From the NCBI GenBank assembly GCA_020171895.1, contig JAIVAN010000003.1, positions 868,001-932,000 on the forward strand: a stretch of DNA of 64,000 bases, written 5' to 3'. Positions 25,702 to 33,203 of this stretch are shown piece after piece. Under the pieces are notes generated by a model that was not told the DNA's origin, did not search any database, and was given only the letters and a program-made list of their open reading frames with translations. Origin of the DNA: Bacillus timonensis (GTDB lineage: Bacteria > Bacillota > Bacilli > Bacillales > Bacillaceae_L). Each line of letters opens with the position of its first letter. Within the stretch, counting starts at the first letter, position 1. A program made the translations under genes and the position numbers.

Positions 25702-26036
25702 GTAGTTGCCCCACTTTTTTCTATAAACATCATTCTTGGATTTAAGATTTGATTTGGACTTTTTAACATAAAGCAATTCGCTGTTTCTACAATGTCAATG
25801 GTCATTTCTTCATCAAAAAACAGCTGTTTAGATTTCTCTACAGTGATTGTTACAAAGTTTGTTTTAATTTCTACATCATCGTCTTCCTTAGACTCAACTA
25901 ACCAAAGTGCTGATACACCACTCACCACACATCCACAACCCTCTGTATCATACTTTAGCTTTAATATTTTTTGTGAATTATCATCTATCTTTAACTTCAA
26001 CTTTTCAATCGCTCTATTTGTAAATGTAATTTTCAT
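25698..26036 (-). CDS. yqkB: YqkB, HesB/IscA-like protein
   Basis: 112 residues with the HesB/IscA-like beta fold. The [13 protein letters not shown] loop holds two of the cysteines used for iron-sulfur or iron binding in related A-type carriers, but the C-terminal CGC motif of true IscA is absent (a single Cys lies in ETANCFML), so it is a divergent member like B. subtilis YqkB. GGAGAATGAACA precedes the start. Coupled to yqkC by a 4-nt overlap. A CDGSH iron-sulfur protein gene lies divergently upstream. Confidence 0.85.
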   Translation of the reverse strand: MKITFTNRAIEKLKLKIDDNSQKILKLKYDTEGCGCVVSGVSALWLVESKEDDDVEIKTNFVTITVEKSKQLFFDEEMTIDIVETANCFMLKSPNQILNPRMMFIEKSGATT

Positions 26037-26227
26037 TGTTCATTCTCCTTTTACTTCTGCTTGCGATTATTTTAGCATAATTCGATTGTTTATTCATGTT
26101 TGGAATATTTGGCGTATATATGGATATTCTTTTAAAAGGACATCAGGAAATCGTATAGATTGAATTTTGCTCAACTTCGATATACTATTAAAATGGATTG
26201 TAATAAAATGTTAGAGGAGGAATTTAT

Positions 26228-26434
26228 ATGTCAAAGGTACAAATTAAGGTATTAGATAATGGCCCATTACGTGTCACCGGTGATGTTGAATTAATTGATG
26301 CTGAAGGTAATAAGTTTGAATCTAAACAAGCTTTTTCACTTTGTCGTTGTGGAAAATCACAAAAAATACCTTACTGTGATGGTACTCACAAAGGAAACTT
26401 TGAATCTTGTGTTCGAGCTGAACAAGTTCTATAA
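26228..26434 (+). CDS. CDGSH-type iron-sulfur protein
   Basis: 68 residues. The C-terminal motif CRCGKSQKIPYCDGTHKGNF supplies three Cys and one His for a mitoNEET-type 2Fe-2S cluster (C-x-C-x8-C-x3-H). A short N-terminal strand region precedes it. AGGAGG lies 8 nt upstream of the ATG. Proteins of this type act in electron transfer or cluster storage; the specific role here is unknown. It is divergent from yqkB, another probable metal-cluster protein. Confidence 0.88.
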   Translation: MSKVQIKVLDNGPLRVTGDVELIDAEGNKFESKQAFSLCRCGKSQKIPYCDGTHKGNFESCVRAEQVL

Positions 26435-26446
26435 ATAGTCGTATGT

Positions 26447-26476
26447 AAAAAGCCACCCTATATAGGATGGCTTTTT
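26447..26476. terminator. Bidirectional terminator after the CDGSH gene
   Basis: AAAAAGCCA-CCTATATAGG-TGGCTTTTT; nearly perfect stem with T runs on both strands, between converging genes. Confidence 0.87.
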
Positions 26477-26487
26477 CTTTTACCTTA

Positions 26488-26727
26488 TTATTTTTGTTCA
26501 AACATTCCTAAGTCTAAAATTGCAGTTAATGCTTCTTCACTTTCATCTGAAGTAATTTCTACCTCTTGACCTGGTTGAAGTGATAATGCAAGAATTCCTA
26601 ATAAACTTTTAGCATCGACTACCCAATGCTCTTTTTTTAATAAAATTGTACCTGGGTATTGATTTGTTGTGTTTACTAACTGACTAGCAGCTTCTGCAAA
26701 TACAGGCTTTAATACGTTTACTACCAT
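26488..26727 (-). CDS. HPr-like protein lacking the catalytic histidine
   Basis: 79 residues with the HPr fold pattern. The region equivalent to the HPr active site (GIHARPA) reads PVFAEAA, so His15 is Phe10 and Arg17 is Glu12; it cannot accept phosphate from PEP through enzyme I. The regulatory serine region KSLLGILALSL is kept, with Ser41 in the place of HPr Ser46, the target of HPr kinase. B. subtilis Crh is similar in lacking His15 (it has Gln), but this sequence is clearly different from Crh. A purely regulatory role is an inference. Confidence 0.8.
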   Translation of the reverse strand: MVVNVLKPVFAEAASQLVNTTNQYPGTILLKKEHWVVDAKSLLGILALSLQPGQEVEITSDESEEALTAILDLGMFEQK

Positions 26728-26831
26728 TTTAATCTCCCAACTTTCTCTATTTATTGTTATAACTATCTCTTAGTATAGAGAGAATTAGTAGATTCAGACA
26801 AGTAAAAATAGAATTTCTTCAAAAAATAGAT

Positions 26832-27185
26832 TTAATTTGACTGACGCAGGTCAATTAATTTGCTAATAGGAATAAAATGTGTGTCTCCAAATTTATCAAT
26901 AACATGGAGTTTTTTTGTAAACTCATCACAATGGTGCACCTTTCCAATGACTAAGCGATGTCGTTTTCCTTCATAATGTGTTATTGCGAGTTCAGTTCCA
27001 CCTTCCATCGCTTCGCCTAAAACACCATTCATCTCTTCAAGCTGTTGCTCATCTAATACCGGCATCTGTTCAAAACTGTCCTCATTAGCCCAGTCTCGCA
27101 ATAATTTAACGTGTTCTGGTAACATCATAGCCGTCCATTTAATATTACCTCTGTCTCGTATCAATTCAATCTCCCCCCTTTTCAT
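26832..27185 (-). CDS. yqjX: YolD-like protein YqjX
   Basis: 117-residue YolD family protein, a family repeatedly encoded beside Y-family UmuC/UvrX polymerases and thought to be functionally linked to them. Contains RGNIKWTAMMLPEHVKLLRDW, the family hallmark (KW.AMMLPEH). It follows uvrX by 8 nt and must be co-transcribed from the LexA-type control region at 28474-28528. Biochemical role is not established. Confidence 0.88.
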   Translation of the reverse strand: MKRGEIELIRDRGNIKWTAMMLPEHVKLLRDWANEDSFEQMPVLDEQQLEEMNGVLGEAMEGGTELAITHYEGKRHRLVIGKVHHCDEFTKKLHVIDKFGDTHFIPISKLIDLRQSN

Positions 27186-27193
27186 TGATGCTG

Positions 27194-28456
27194 TTATGCT
27201 TTATGACCGCCGACAAGCTTACTACGGTGTTTCGCTGTTCCTGCACTTGTATACGATACTGCTCTTAAAATAGCATCTGAACCATATTTATTCCGTATTT
27301 CATCCATGACGTATCCTATTTTTTGCTCCTTTACACGACTTGCGTAAAACAAATCAAGCTGCATTTCATCGTCGTCTTCAATGTTTGATAACGCAATTGA
27401 TATCTTCCTCACTGTCTTTTTTGCATAGTGTTTTTCAAACATATCAAGACAAACTCGGTAAAGCTCCATCGTAATATTAGTCGCTCTGTCAATTGTCTTG
27501 GACCGATGAAAGCCACCTCCAAATTCATCCTTACTATAACCAATCCCTAGACTTATTGTTCTACCCATCTTTCCATAACGTCGAGCGCGTCTCGCTACTT
27601 CTTCACACATCTCCAATATGACACTCTTTACTTCATCTGGATCAGGATAGTCTCTTAATAAAATTTGGCTTTTACCGAAGCTAATCTGTCCTTGCATGAT
27701 GGGCGCTCCTAGTTCTGATAAATCCACTCCCCAGGCATGGTGGTATAGTTGGTTGCCCATCACTCCAAATTTTTTCTCTAAAAGCTCTAATGGATAATTT
27801 GCTAGCTGGCCAACTGACATAATTCCCATCTTGTTTAACGTTTTTTCTACTCGACTACCAATTCCCCACATTTTACTAAGTGGAGAAAGAGGCCACAGCT
27901 TTTTCTCTACATCTTCAAATGTCCATTCGGCTACTCCCTTTTTCTTTGCTTCTAAATCTAAGCAGAGTTTTGACAATAACATATTGGGACCAATCCCAAT
28001 TGCACACGGAAGCTGAAATTGCCTTTCTATATCACGCTTAATTTTATAAGCAATAGCTGTAGCATCTCCTCCCCACAGGTTCTCAACACCATCAACTTTC
28101 AAGAAGCTTTCGTCGACACTATACGTATGAATAGATTCTTTCGGAACAAACCGATGAAACAGCCTAGTAATCTCAGTAGATATCCGTAAATAAGTAGCCA
28201 TCTTTGGATTAACAATCTTGATACGGGGATCCTTAGGAATTTCAAATAATCGCGATCCTGTCTTAATACCAAACTCCTGCTTTAATCGTGGAGATGCCGC
28301 TAGAACAATACTCCCTTCTCTTTTCGTATCTCCTACAACAGCTAAATAACAAGTAAGCGGATCAAGCCCCAACAATACAGCGGCACAACTCGCATAAAAG
28401 CTTTTCATATCAACACACAAAATTTTATGGGCCGGCAACTGACTGTAGTCAACCAC
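27194..28456 (-). CDS. uvrX: Y-family DNA polymerase UvrX/YqjW (PolY2)
   Basis: Translesion polymerase of the UmuC/UvrX branch. 420 residues from the GTG at 28456 (AAGGG 8 nt upstream, giving MVDYSQLP as in B. subtilis). Catalytic acidic residues in CVDMKSFYASC and YSVDESFLKV; little-finger domain in the C-terminal third. Co-transcribed with yolD-like yqjX. Two LexA-type boxes upstream indicate SOS control. A second Y-family gene, dinB, is in this window at 45023. Confidence 0.93.
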   Translation of the reverse strand: MVDYSQLPAHKILCVDMKSFYASCAAVLLGLDPLTCYLAVVGDTKREGSIVLAASPRLKQEFGIKTGSRLFEIPKDPRIKIVNPKMATYLRISTEITRLFHRFVPKESIHTYSVDESFLKVDGVENLWGGDATAIAYKIKRDIERQFQLPCAIGIGPNMLLSKLCLDLEAKKKGVAEWTFEDVEKKLWPLSPLSKMWGIGSRVEKTLNKMGIMSVGQLANYPLELLEKKFGVMGNQLYHHAWGVDLSELGAPIMQGQISFGKSQILLRDYPDPDEVKSVILEMCEEVARRARRYGKMGRTISLGIGYSKDEFGGGFHRSKTIDRATNITMELYRVCLDMFEKHYAKKTVRKISIALSNIEDDDEMQLDLFYASRVKEQKIGYVMDEIRNKYGSDAILRAVSYTSAGTAKHRSKLVGGHKA

Positions 28457-28473
28457 TATCATCACCCTTTTTA

Positions 28474-28528
28474 AGAATATATGTTCGCATTTATAGTATA
28501 GTATATATCTTAAGCGAATATACGTTCG
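28474..28528. promoter_or_regulatory. Pair of LexA (SOS) boxes upstream of uvrX
   Basis: 28515-28528 CGAATATACGTTCG matches CGAACnnnnGTTCG at 9 of the 10 fixed positions; 28474-28487 AGAATATATGTTCG matches at 8. They are 27 nt apart and lie 18-72 nt upstream of the uvrX start. Confidence 0.75.
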
Positions 28529-28607
28529 TTTTCAATGGAAATTTAAAGCAACAACCAAAAGGAAGAAGACATCTTGTATAATAAAATGGAGAGATAGAGG
28601 TGAGAAA

Positions 28608-28802
28608 ATGGACGAAAAACTGCTACAAAAAATGATTCGAAATTGTTTTTACCAATACAATCACGATTTAAGTTCGGTACCGTTAACGCAAAGAGATTAC
28701 GAAGAATTATATAGAAGGATAAAAGAAGAATTAGCCATACATGCATCTGAAGATTTACACGACATTATTAATAATGTCGTGTATGAATTTTTAACAACCT
28801 AG
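28608..28802 (+). CDS. yqzH: YqzH-like small protein
   Basis: 64 residues, mostly helical and charged (LLQKMIRNCFYQYNHDLSSV, then LHDIINNVVYEFLTT). Resembles B. subtilis YqzH, which is also next to yqjW/yqjX. GAGGTG lies upstream of the ATG. It is divergent from uvrX, so the LexA-type boxes might also affect it. Function unknown. Confidence 0.75.
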   Translation: MDEKLLQKMIRNCFYQYNHDLSSVPLTQRDYEELYRRIKEELAIHASEDLHDIINNVVYEFLTT

Positions 28803-28824
28803 AGAGAAAATAACTAAATAAAGT

Positions 28825-28849
28825 AAAAACCACCGTTAAGGTGGTTTTT
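28825..28849. terminator. Bidirectional terminator yqzH / lipoprotein gene
   Basis: AAAAACCACC-GTTAA-GGTGGTTTTT, a perfect 10-bp stem with T runs both ways between converging genes. Confidence 0.88.
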
Positions 28850-29375
28850 ACTGCACGACTTTTTGTTGTTCGACATCAACCTTGATTTTCATCGGAGTTT
28901 CCTCAGCTACAATGGACACTAATTCAATTACATACAAAGCGCCATTGAGTGATTCAATGGATTGAACAGACCAAGATTGAGTCAAGTCAACAACTGTAAG
29001 TGCAAGCTGAATAGCCAAGGCTTCTTCCTTAGATTGTTCGTCAGACTTCACAATGACTTTGACAGCATTAGATTGGGTAGGATAAGATTCACGCACCTGG
29101 CCATCGTTCCAAACCTCAACATAAAGACCTGGATTGAGATCTTTTAATGATAAATCATTACCTTTATCATCAACAATTACAGTGTCATGAGAAAGTTGAT
29201 AAGAAGCAGCCCTAGGGTTTTTTCGAAAAGGTTCTATAACAAGGATGGAATTAGAGTCAGTATTCACAATGTGACCAACCAAGTCCTTTACAGCACCTGA
29301 AGATTCTTTGCTACTACATCCAACAAATACAAACAGAAAGCAAAAAAGAAAACTAAGAGAGATCCATATTCTCAT
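28848..29375 (-). CDS. Lipoprotein of unknown function
   Basis: 175 residues. N-terminal lipoprotein signal peptide with lipobox FVGC (Cys at about residue 20), so it is anchored on the outer face of the membrane. The following domain, with NTDSNSILVIEPFRKNPR and LKDLNPGLYVEVWNDGQVRESYP, resembles the small DUF3221/YobA-type OB-like domains of Bacillus lipoproteins. No enzyme motif is seen. It may be transcribed alone. Confidence 0.72.
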   Translation of the reverse strand: MRIWISLSFLFCFLFVFVGCSSKESSGAVKDLVGHIVNTDSNSILVIEPFRKNPRAASYQLSHDTVIVDDKGNDLSLKDLNPGLYVEVWNDGQVRESYPTQSNAVKVIVKSDEQSKEEALAIQLALTVVDLTQSWSVQSIESLNGALYVIELVSIVAEETPMKIKVDVEQQKVVQ

Positions 29376-29434
29376 TTTTTCCTCACCTCATAAAATTTGT
29401 CGATGTGGAAAATAAATAGTTACAATACACAAAC

Positions 29435-30232
29435 CTATTTTTTATAAAATGCTCTACCGCCTACTCTTTCAACAAAAGCAGGAAAAAGCTGATAAAGCTT
29501 ACTGCCAAAGCTCATCCACCCAGGAAGATTCAACTCCCTCTTAGATGTACACATTAAATCAACAATTTTCCTCGCAACTTCTTCTGGATCAAGCATAAAT
29601 TTCTCAACGTTTTTTTTGTAATCCCCAGTTTCATCGGCAATATCAAAGAATCGAGTCTTAATAGGACCAGGATTTACAGCTGTAACATGAATAGCTTTGT
29701 CATATAACTCCATGCGAAGACTGTTCGTAAAGCCAAGAACAGCATGCTTAGAGGCTGCATAAACACTTGATTTTGGTGTAGCTATTTTCCCTGCTTGTGA
29801 AGCAACATTGATGATATGCCCACTATTATGACGAATCATTGATGGTAGCACTTGTTTTGTACACGCAATAAGTCCAAACACATTTACTTCAAACATAGCC
29901 TTCATAGCAGATAGTTCTGAATTAGCTACAGTATCAAAAATACCGAACCCTGCATTATTAACTAAAACATCAATCGATTCAACCTGGTTTAGAATCTCTG
30001 TAAAGACTGTTTCAATTGAATCTAGGTCACTCACATCTAATTTAAAGTATAGGGGAGTAATTCCGTAAAGTTTATGAACGTTTGTAGCTATTTCTTGTAA
30101 TTTATCGTAGCTCCTTGCAAGAAGGATAGGGCGCGCACCTTGTTCAGCAACAAGATATGCAAGTTTTTCACCTAATCCGCTTGAAGCGCCAGTAATGACA
30201 ATACTTTTCCCTTCTAATCGATGATTTCCCAT
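29435..30232 (-). CDS. yqjQ: Short-chain dehydrogenase YqjQ
   Basis: Classical short-chain dehydrogenase/reductase, 265 residues. Rossmann motif VITGASSGLGEKLAY at the N terminus, NNAGFG, catalytic Ser in NVASQAGK and YAASKHAV with Tyr and Lys, then NPGPIKT. Substrate unknown. It follows yqjP by 14 nt with GGGGGG upstream, so the two form an operon as in B. subtilis. Confidence 0.9.
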   Translation of the reverse strand: MGNHRLEGKSIVITGASSGLGEKLAYLVAEQGARPILLARSYDKLQEIATNVHKLYGITPLYFKLDVSDLDSIETVFTEILNQVESIDVLVNNAGFGIFDTVANSELSAMKAMFEVNVFGLIACTKQVLPSMIRHNSGHIINVASQAGKIATPKSSVYAASKHAVLGFTNSLRMELYDKAIHVTAVNPGPIKTRFFDIADETGDYKKNVEKFMLDPEEVARKIVDLMCTSKRELNLPGWMSFGSKLYQLFPAFVERVGGRAFYKK

Positions 30233-30246
30233 CTAAGTTCCCCCCA

Positions 30247-31212
30247 TCATAATGCAGTATAGATGAATTGTTGATTAAGCTGCTCTTTTTTTATTTCGCC
30301 TAAATCCTCAAGATAATCAAGTTGACCAACTGTTTCTGACATTGTTAGCATAAGTTCCTTTTTATAAACAGAAGGAAATAATTGAATGCATACTTCAAAT
30401 GCTGTCATCGGCTTAGCCAAGAGCATGTCTCGTACACTATATGCTCTTTCGTCTTGTCGAATCAGCCTTTTTTGTATCAGGTTATGAGCGTTTAGTACAT
30501 CATCACCATGACCAGAAAAAACCTTAGAAATATCCAGCTGCAAGAGTTTTTTTAGAGAAGCGTTATATTGCACTTGCGGTTTGGGACGTTCTGAGTGACC
30601 AACAATCGGTGGCTCAAGTAGTGGATTTGAAGAAATTTTTGCTAACAAATGATCACCACCAATAACGACTCCATCCGTCTCGCGGTAAAATATTAAATGA
30701 CTTTGTGCGTGACCAGGTGTCTCATAAATACTCCATTCTGGCAAGCCAGGAAGAGTAGCTCCTTCTACTATCTCAGAAGTCAAAGAACGCTGACAAGAAA
30801 AACGAAGTGTTTTATTTAGCCCAGAAAGAGCGCTCTGAAATGCTGGATGAATACCTAATTGAACAAACAGTTCCTTGAAAAATTGATGACTATGTAAAGA
30901 AAATACCTCATCTCGACTAATCCAAGGTTGATTTAAGGGATGTCCTATTATTGGTATATCCTCTGCCATAAAATCTAACAAACCTACATGATCGGGATGG
31001 TGATGTGTAAGAATAACCTGTTCAATGTCCGTCACGTCATAGCCAATTACGTGCAGTTGATTTTTCAGTTCCAACCATGCTTCTTCCGTTTTGGCTCCTA
31101 TATCGATTAACGTTAATCTGTCACCCTTGATAAGGTATACATTTACATCTCCAACTGGAAAAGGCGTAGGAAGAGAAATTTTAAAAATATCCTTTGTGCC
31201 TAATGCATTCAC
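30247..31212 (-). CDS. yqjP: Metallo-beta-lactamase-fold hydrolase YqjP
   Basis: 321 residues. The metal-binding motif THHHPDHVGLLD near residue 68 is intact, with further ligands in TPGHAQSHLIFY and FSGHGDDV. A C-terminal extension of about 80 residues follows the hydrolase domain, as in YqjP. Substrate unknown; relatives act on thioesters and other small molecules. First gene of the yqjP-yqjQ unit. Confidence 0.9.
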   Translation of the reverse strand: MNALGTKDIFKISLPTPFPVGDVNVYLIKGDRLTLIDIGAKTEEAWLELKNQLHVIGYDVTDIEQVILTHHHPDHVGLLDFMAEDIPIIGHPLNQPWISRDEVFSLHSHQFFKELFVQLGIHPAFQSALSGLNKTLRFSCQRSLTSEIVEGATLPGLPEWSIYETPGHAQSHLIFYRETDGVVIGGDHLLAKISSNPLLEPPIVGHSERPKPQVQYNASLKKLLQLDISKVFSGHGDDVLNAHNLIQKRLIRQDERAYSVRDMLLAKPMTAFEVCIQLFPSVYKKELMLTMSETVGQLDYLEDLGEIKKEQLNQQFIYTAL

Positions 31213-31396
31213 GATTATCCAACACCTTCTTATTATATTTCAATAAAGATATTTAAACGTAGACTTTGAAGGAAATAGACTTTCCTTATAAGAATTAATG
31301 ACGATATATTGAGTTTACCTCTTTATCGACCTTTTGTCATTATATTCAAATAACTTACTGAAGAATAGTAAGTTATTTTTTTAAAAAAAGAAAGTA

Positions 31397-31426
31397 TTGA
31401 CAAATATCATTGTCCACGTGCATAAT
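31397..31426 (+). promoter_or_regulatory. Sigma-A promoter of the proI leader
   Basis: TTGACA (31397-31402), 18 nt, CATAAT (31421-31426), directly ahead of the T-box RNA. Confidence 0.7.
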
Positions 31427-31432
31427 TACTAA

Positions 31433-31695
31433 AAATATTTAGTATGTGATAAAAGTGATGATAAGGACTAGTAAGTTGAATATGGCAAGAAGAGATTGAA
31501 ACTCATCGGCTGAAAGGTTTCATTGCCCTCTATTTAATTGAACCTACCCTTCTAGCTGTTAGGGAAACCTATACCGTTGTTCCACGTTACGGAATAGATG
31601 AGATGGGCATTTGAATAAAATGTCAATTAAGGTGGTACCGCGGAAAAAGATCTACTCCGTCCTTTACTAAAGGATGAAGTAGGTCTTTTTGTTTT
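31433..31695 (+). ncRNA. Proline-responsive T-box leader of proI
   Basis: tRNA-sensing transcription attenuator. Stem I opens with the GATGATAAGGA region; the specifier loop reads GAA-CCT-ACC with the proline codon CCT at 31543-31545. The antiterminator T-box AAGGTGGTACCGCGG is at 31629-31643, and a strong terminator (AGATCTACTCCGTCCTTTA with its partner, T run) occupies 31644-31690. Uncharged tRNA-Pro should favour readthrough. B. subtilis proI has the same type of leader. Here about 630 nt, mainly repeats, separate the terminator from the gene. Start is inferred from the promoter. Confidence 0.92.
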
Positions 31696-31699
31696 AGGC

Positions 31700-31952
31700 T
31701 ACCCTGAAAATACGACACTGTACAAGGGGTGTTAATCTGCGTTGCAGGAACCTCGCTTTCCGTGGGGCGCCACTTGAGCCTCCTCGGCTTCGCCTGTTGG
31801 GTCCGGGGTCCGTCGCATCTCCCACAGGAGTCTCGGTTCCTTCCACTCCGATTAACACGCATGCATTACTTAAAAGCCAACATTCTATAAACGCAAAAAT
31901 CAAGTTCACATTTTCATCTTTCATGGTGCAAATCCTTATTTGCATGGAAGTC
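31700..31952 (+). repeat. Interspersed palindromic repeat, first of a tandem pair
   Basis: Full forward copy starting 10 nt after the T-box terminator T run. Outer arms are weaker here (GGTGTTAATC versus GATTAACACG, still pairing), with GGAACC/GGTTCC and a GCCTCCTCGGC core. Confidence 0.9.
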
Positions 31953-32197
31953 TACCCTGAAAATACAACATTGAACTGGGGGTGTTAACCTTCGTTGCAG
32001 GAACCTCGCTTTCCGCGGGGCGCTCCTGGAGCCTCCTCGGCTTCGCCTGTGGGGTCTCCAGTCCAGCGCATCTCCCGCAGGAGTCTCGGTCCTTCCACTA
32101 CGGTTAACACTCATAAATACTTGGATACAACATTCTAATAACAAAAAACAATTTCATTCACCATGGTGGAGTTTTCAAATTTCATGGTAGTCTCCCC
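31953..32197 (+). repeat. Interspersed palindromic repeat, second tandem copy
   Basis: Joined head to tail with the previous copy at TACCCTGAAAATAC, which defines the unit boundary. Arms GGTGTTAACC and GGTTAACACT, core GAGCCTCCTCGGC. Confidence 0.9.
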
Positions 32198-32279
32198 TAA
32201 CATTCTATAAAACCCAAAATCAAGTTCACATTTTCATCCTTCATGGTGCAAAATTCTTAATTGCATGAAGACTACCTTA
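32198..32279 (+). repeat. Right-end fragment of a third tandem repeat copy
   Basis: Repeats only the last 80 nt of the unit (AACATTCTATAAA, CATCCTTCATGGTGCAA, GACTACCT). Ends 43 nt before proI. Confidence 0.82.
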
Positions 32280-32321
32280 TAGTAAATCAAAAAATAAAAA
32301 AATTAGCTTGGAGGGATAGGT

Positions 32322-33155
32322 ATGGTGGAATGTTATAAGCATCATAAGATTGCATTTGTTGGGGCAGGTTCGATGGCTGAGGCTTTAATTTCAGGAATTG
32401 TTAACAAGGAATTATTTACTCCAAAGCAATTGAATGTGTGTAATCATTCAAACCTCACTAGACTACGTGAGCTGGAGGAAAAATATCACGTTAATACGAC
32501 ACAAGATGTCAAAGAAATGATAAGCGATGCAACAATTATCATTTTAGCTATGAAACCAAAAGATCTTACTGATGCCCTTATACCCCTCAAAAATAACTTA
32601 AATGAAAATCAGCTACTCATTTCTGTCGTTGCTGGGATGGCCACATCTACGATTACACGCATACTTAACATAGATATCCCTGTCGTTCGTGCTATGCCCA
32701 ACACGTCAGCGGCCATTGCGAAGTCAGCAACAGCAATTGCCCAAGGTCTATTTGCAACGAATGGTCATATGAAAATCGCTATAGATTTATTCAGGTCGAT
32801 TGGATTAGTGACAACCGTCAATGAAGAGGAATTACACGCTGTTACCGGTCTGTCAGGAAGTGGTCCAGCATATGTCTATTATTTAGTAGAATCAATGGAA
32901 AAAGCAGCGAATGAAATAGGTCTAGGCAAAGAAGTATCGAGGGAATTAATTATTCAAACAATCATTGGAGCAGCAGAGATGTTACGTGTTTCAGAAAAAC
33001 ATCCTTCACAGCTACGTTCAGAAGTAACAAGTCCCGGTGGAACGACAGAAGCAGGCATTCATGTATTAGAACAATATGACTACCAAAAAGCGATGATCGC
33101 TTGCATAAAACGAGCTAAAGAACGATCAATTGAATTAGGGTCTTTATACACTTAA
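32322..33155 (+). CDS. proI: Pyrroline-5-carboxylate reductase ProI
   Basis: Last step of proline synthesis, reducing pyrroline-5-carboxylate with NAD(P)H. 277 residues. N-terminal Rossmann motif FVGAGSMAEALISG, AMKPKDL, MPNTSAAIAKSAT, and the family signature region LSGSGPAYVYYLVESM followed by TSPGGTTEAGI. GGAGGGATAGGT precedes the ATG. Controlled by the T-box leader far upstream. B. subtilis has several P5C reductases; this one matches YqjO/ProI by location. Confidence 0.95.
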   Translation: MVECYKHHKIAFVGAGSMAEALISGIVNKELFTPKQLNVCNHSNLTRLRELEEKYHVNTTQDVKEMISDATIIILAMKPKDLTDALIPLKNNLNENQLLISVVAGMATSTITRILNIDIPVVRAMPNTSAAIAKSATAIAQGLFATNGHMKIAIDLFRSIGLVTTVNEEELHAVTGLSGSGPAYVYYLVESMEKAANEIGLGKEVSRELIIQTIIGAAEMLRVSEKHPSQLRSEVTSPGGTTEAGIHVLEQYDYQKAMIACIKRAKERSIELGSLYT

Positions 33156-33170
33156 CTGAATCATTTACAA

Positions 33171-33195
33171 GGGAGCAAACATCCAGCTTGCTCCC
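33171..33195. terminator. Hairpin between proI and yqjN
   Basis: GGGAGCAA and TTGCTCCC, 8-bp perfect stem between converging genes. No strong T run on either side, so termination is likely weak. Confidence 0.45.
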
Positions 33196-33203
33196 AAACA
33201 TGT

